Below, piece by piece: positions 61,580 through 64,000 of a stretch of 64,000 nt of DNA. The notes below the pieces were generated by a model that worked only from the letters and a program-made list of their open reading frames with translations, had not been told where the DNA came from and made no database searches. Within the stretch, counting starts at the first letter, position 1. Each line of letters starts with the position of its first letter. The position numbers and the translations under genes are program-made. Source of the stretch: JAQWRV01 sp045564915 (lineage in GTDB: Bacteria > Pseudomonadota > Alphaproteobacteria > Rhodospirillales > Rhodospirillaceae); contig JBJLGL010000009.1 in assembly GCA_045564915.1 (NCBI GenBank), forward strand, positions 310,001-374,000. Direction: 5' to 3'.

Positions 61580-64000
61580 CTAGAAGTTGTACGTGGCCCG
61601 GATACCCATCTGACGCAATGTTGGTGCAGTCAGAGCAATACCTTGCTGAGCTGTAAATTCGAATGGGAACAGACCATCCCTGTCGGCCGAGAAGTCTGTC
61701 CAGCGTTGTCCAGCCAGCCAAGTCTTGTCGTTAAACAGGTTAGTAACGAACCCTTCGATGCGCATGTCACCGTTTGTGAAGCCGAGACGCAGGCTGGACA
61801 AGACTTGTGGACCTACATAGGCGAAGTTGGCCTCATCAGCGAAGCGCTTGCCGGTGTAGGATGCATCCCAACGAATGAAGTAATCCCATACGTCGGTGAA
61901 GCTATCTGTCCATGTACCTGCTACTGAACCGCTCCATTTCGGGAATGAAACTGGACGATTTCCGTCACAGATTAATTTACCGTTTGCTGCAGGTGGGAAG
62001 AAGTCATCAGTGAACCCACATTCGAAGTTCTTGAACTCAGCATCGGCGTAGTTGATGCCCCCATCCAAAGTCAGATTCTCAGTTACGGCAGCCGACCCTT
62101 CAAACTCAATACCCTTTAACTCGGTACTGAAACCACCAATAGTCAAGTTAGCAGCAATCTGCGAGCCGTCAGGACGGTCGATTGTGGCACCAGTTCTAGT
62201 TTTCTGGTTTGACCACTCCATGTAGTAACCTACGAGTGAGAAGTTGACGCGATTATCAAGCAACTGCTGTTTCCAACCCAACTCGTAGTTATCGAGCTGT
62301 TCTTCGTCGATAAACACATCAGTCTCAACAGCATTTTGGATCAAGACGATATCTGAAGCGGGTCGATTAACGATATCGCCGTTGAAGTATCCAGGTGTAT
62401 TGCCGCGCGAGAATGTGGCCCACACGTTGGTTTCATCTGTTGGTTGATACTGCAGGGTCACACGGGGGAGAAATTTATTAAACTTCTGACCTAATTGCCC
62501 ACCATTTCCAGTGCCGAGTGCCTGTACCGCCGGCACGAAGCCACTTAGGTCTGTTACACCAGGAAGGATAACGGTGACCTCGTCTTCTTGATAACGCCAT
62601 TCAAGGTCAAGCCCCAGGTCTTCGGTAAATTCAAACCCGAAGTTGCCAAACACACCTATTGTCTTACCGCCGGTCTCCGGACCAATGGTCAGGGGTGAGA
62701 AAGCACATGGGCAGAGGCCGTCACTTGGGTTGCCCTCGAGTTGATCGATGTCAAACGTGCCGAAACCAGGTGCTGTTAGTCCACCGTCATGGCCAACGGC
62801 CACTTCACCGCCTTGGAAGGTGGCTTGGAAGCCCCCATCAAAGTAGCTAACCCCGAGACTCCAGGTCAAAGCTTGGTCTTCACCCGAGTTTATGCGGGCT
62901 TCAAACTGCTTGACGATATTCTGTGAGGGGTCACGTGATAACCAGTTGTCTACCGGAGTAAGGTCGAAGTCACGAATGAAAACAGAGTTTTCTTTGCCAT
63001 AACCAGCCAATATAGCCACTGATGACCCTTCGAAGAATCCAGACGCGTCGAGATCATAATCTACGTTTAAAGAGAACCGCATGTTCTCACGGCGTATTCC
63101 AACCTGATCAATATAAGGCGCGCCGGGAAATTCAGGAACGAGCACATTCCAGAAGTTAATTAGCTGCGGTGTAAGAGTCGTTGAGGAATCAATGATGCTA
63201 GCGACGTTTGCATCACCCAACTGGGGAATCTTGCCGCAAACCCAGTCAGTCAGAGGAGCGCCACTGGCCTTGGTTAGCCCCGCAGTCCGCCCTGCTAGAC
63301 AATTCGTCAGGCCGGTGGTGTTGTTCCCACGAAGGCCGAGTGGACCACTAATAAACGCTTGAGCTGGAGCACTATCCTTATCTTCTGAATAGATTCCATG
63401 CAGCTTCATGCTGAGGTTGTCATTGGGTGTAGCGTAGAGCGTGCCCATGACTGTATCTGTCCGCTCTTTGCCTAATTCACCACCGTCAGAGGCCGAATAT
63501 TGGCCATCAGTGCCATATCCCCTAACAAACGCACGATAAGCTAACTTGTCTTCAACAATAGGGCCTTCATGCGCGAAGGTGACGTCATATCCTCCATCCT
63601 CAGCAAACCGGGTTGAGGCACGGCCTGAATATTCCGTTGTGCTGGGAGTCTTGGTGATAAAGTTTACTGCACCGGCAAAGGTCGAACGACCCAACCATGC
63701 GGAAGAAGGACCTTTCACAACTTCGATACGCTCGAAGTTTTCATTACCTAAGCTAGACACCCCACCAGGCATATAAATGCCATCTAGGAATGCAGAGCCA
63801 GTCTGGCCAAAAGGTTCCTTAATTTCTGACCCAAGGCCACGAAAGCGAAGGGCTGTGTAAACGCGGCCTGGCTCTTGAATGCCCTGCGCGTTGAATTGTA
63901 ATCCGGGCGTGAATTTAGCTAGATCAACCAAATTTGTTGCGCCTATTGCCTGCATCTGTGCAGATGTAAAGGCAGTGATAGCAACAGGAATTTCCTGCAG
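61580..64000 (-). CDS. TonB-dependent receptor, N-terminus beyond window
   Basis: An outer-membrane ligand-gated channel. The frame is open to the last base of the window, giving 806 residues of the C-terminal part; residues upstream of the internal ATG 63955 (LQEIPVAITAFTSAQ) belong to the plug, so that ATG is not the start. The plug continues with LVDLAKFTPGLQFN and FERIEVVKGPSSAWLG. The barrel ends in the aromatic RATYNF, the usual outer-membrane insertion signal. The barrel is extended by several large loops, one with CLAGRTAGLTKASGAPLTDWVC. The ligand (siderophore, cobalamin, glycan or other) is not evident. Two solute-binding genes follow on the same strand behind a terminator. Confidence 0.93.
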   Translation of the reverse strand: MQEIPVAITAFTSAQMQAIGATNLVDLAKFTPGLQFNAQGIQEPGRVYTALRFRGLGSEIKEPFGQTGSAFLDGIYMPGGVSSLGNENFERIEVVKGPSSAWLGRSTFAGAVNFITKTPSTTEYSGRASTRFAEDGGYDVTFAHEGPIVEDKLAYRAFVRGYGTDGQYSASDGGELGKERTDTVMGTLYATPNDNLSMKLHGIYSEDKDSAPAQAFISGPLGLRGNNTTGLTNCLAGRTAGLTKASGAPLTDWVCGKIPQLGDANVASIIDSSTTLTPQLINFWNVLVPEFPGAPYIDQVGIRRENMRFSLNVDYDLDASGFFEGSSVAILAGYGKENSVFIRDFDLTPVDNWLSRDPSQNIVKQFEARINSGEDQALTWSLGVSYFDGGFQATFQGGEVAVGHDGGLTAPGFGTFDIDQLEGNPSDGLCPCAFSPLTIGPETGGKTIGVFGNFGFEFTEDLGLDLEWRYQEDEVTVILPGVTDLSGFVPAVQALGTGNGGQLGQKFNKFLPRVTLQYQPTDETNVWATFSRGNTPGYFNGDIVNRPASDIVLIQNAVETDVFIDEEQLDNYELGWKQQLLDNRVNFSLVGYYMEWSNQKTRTGATIDRPDGSQIAANLTIGGFSTELKGIEFEGSAAVTENLTLDGGINYADAEFKNFECGFTDDFFPPAANGKLICDGNRPVSFPKWSGSVAGTWTDSFTDVWDYFIRWDASYTGKRFADEANFAYVGPQVLSSLRLGFTNGDMRIEGFVTNLFNDKTWLAGQRWTDFSADRDGLFPFEFTAQQGIALTAPTLRQMGIRATYNF

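Noticed and set aside
1..64000. CRISPR arrays, insertion sequences, prophage genes and restriction or other defence systems
   Set aside because: No regularly spaced repeats, transposase, integrase, phage structural or defence-type proteins were seen in either strand.

Overview
The window is 64 kb of a chromosome from an alphaproteobacterium, most likely a free-living (possibly marine) relative of the Rhodospirillales or Rhizobiales. Three things point there: the gene order coaBC-ubiB-ubiE / mutM-echA-rpsT-dnaA-dnaN-recF-gyrB, a complete System I cytochrome c maturation block (ccmABCDEFGHI), and the order SUV3-like helicase - S4 protein - 7Fe ferredoxin - CarD. Composition is close to 50% G+C in core genes (a sampled 60-base line in gyrB has 30 G/C) and falls in the accessory stretch near 5.8-7 kb (20 of 60 in one line). 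The assignment rests on gene order and protein character only; no rRNA is present.

Layout. 1-3 kb: the end of a SAM methyltransferase, two DppB/DppC-type ABC permeases and a TauD-like dioxygenase. 3-5.7 kb: an MFS exporter (minus) and a Tat-type exported two-domain VOC protein. 5.8-10.5 kb: an accessory cassette of a PhyH-type dioxygenase facing an SGNH - GSCFA - TylF-type methyltransferase operon. 10.9 kb: tRNA-Ala(CGC), whose 3' end faces the cassette. 11-21 kb: housekeeping genes (yggT, folD, a crotonase, argG, rlmN, a MoeB/ThiF-like enzyme, dut, coaBC, ubiB, ubiE). 21-31 kb: mutM, an exported protein, echA, rpsT, dnaA, dnaN, recF and gyrB, all on plus. 30.8-35.7 kb: an exported alpha/beta hydrolase interrupted by a 23-base poly-C run, an orphan RHH protein, a class A PBP and a SleB-like hydrolase. 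35.7-44.9 kb: a long minus-strand run, ccmABCDEFGHI followed by a SCO1 protein, a YcgN protein and a YgjP-like protease. 45-50 kb: acnA and a tandem alpha/beta-hydrolase-fold protein lacking both nucleophile serines, then a convergent gap with DnaA-box-like sites. 50-58.4 kb: htpG (minus) and the helicase-S4-TerB-fdxA-carD group with two further genes. 58.5-64 kb: two tandem family-5 solute-binding proteins and the 3' part of a TonB-dependent receptor.

How it fits together. The core sections supply replication initiation and DNA topology (dnaA, dnaN, recF, gyrB), ubiquinone synthesis (ubiE, ubiB), CoA synthesis (coaBC), one-carbon and arginine metabolism (folD, argG) and cytochrome c/oxidase assembly (ccm plus SCO1). 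The flanks are for uptake and secondary substrates: Dpp-type permeases at one end, solute-binding proteins and a TonB receptor at the other, with 2-oxoglutarate dioxygenases, VOC proteins and hydrolases between.

The items most worth a second look are the poly-C tract in the exported hydrolase gene, the SGNH/GSCFA/TylF/PhyH cassette beside the tRNA, the nucleophile-less tandem hydrolase, and the DnaA-box cluster with swapped CIRCE half-sites between that gene and htpG. No CRISPR array, insertion sequence, prophage or recognised defence system was found.
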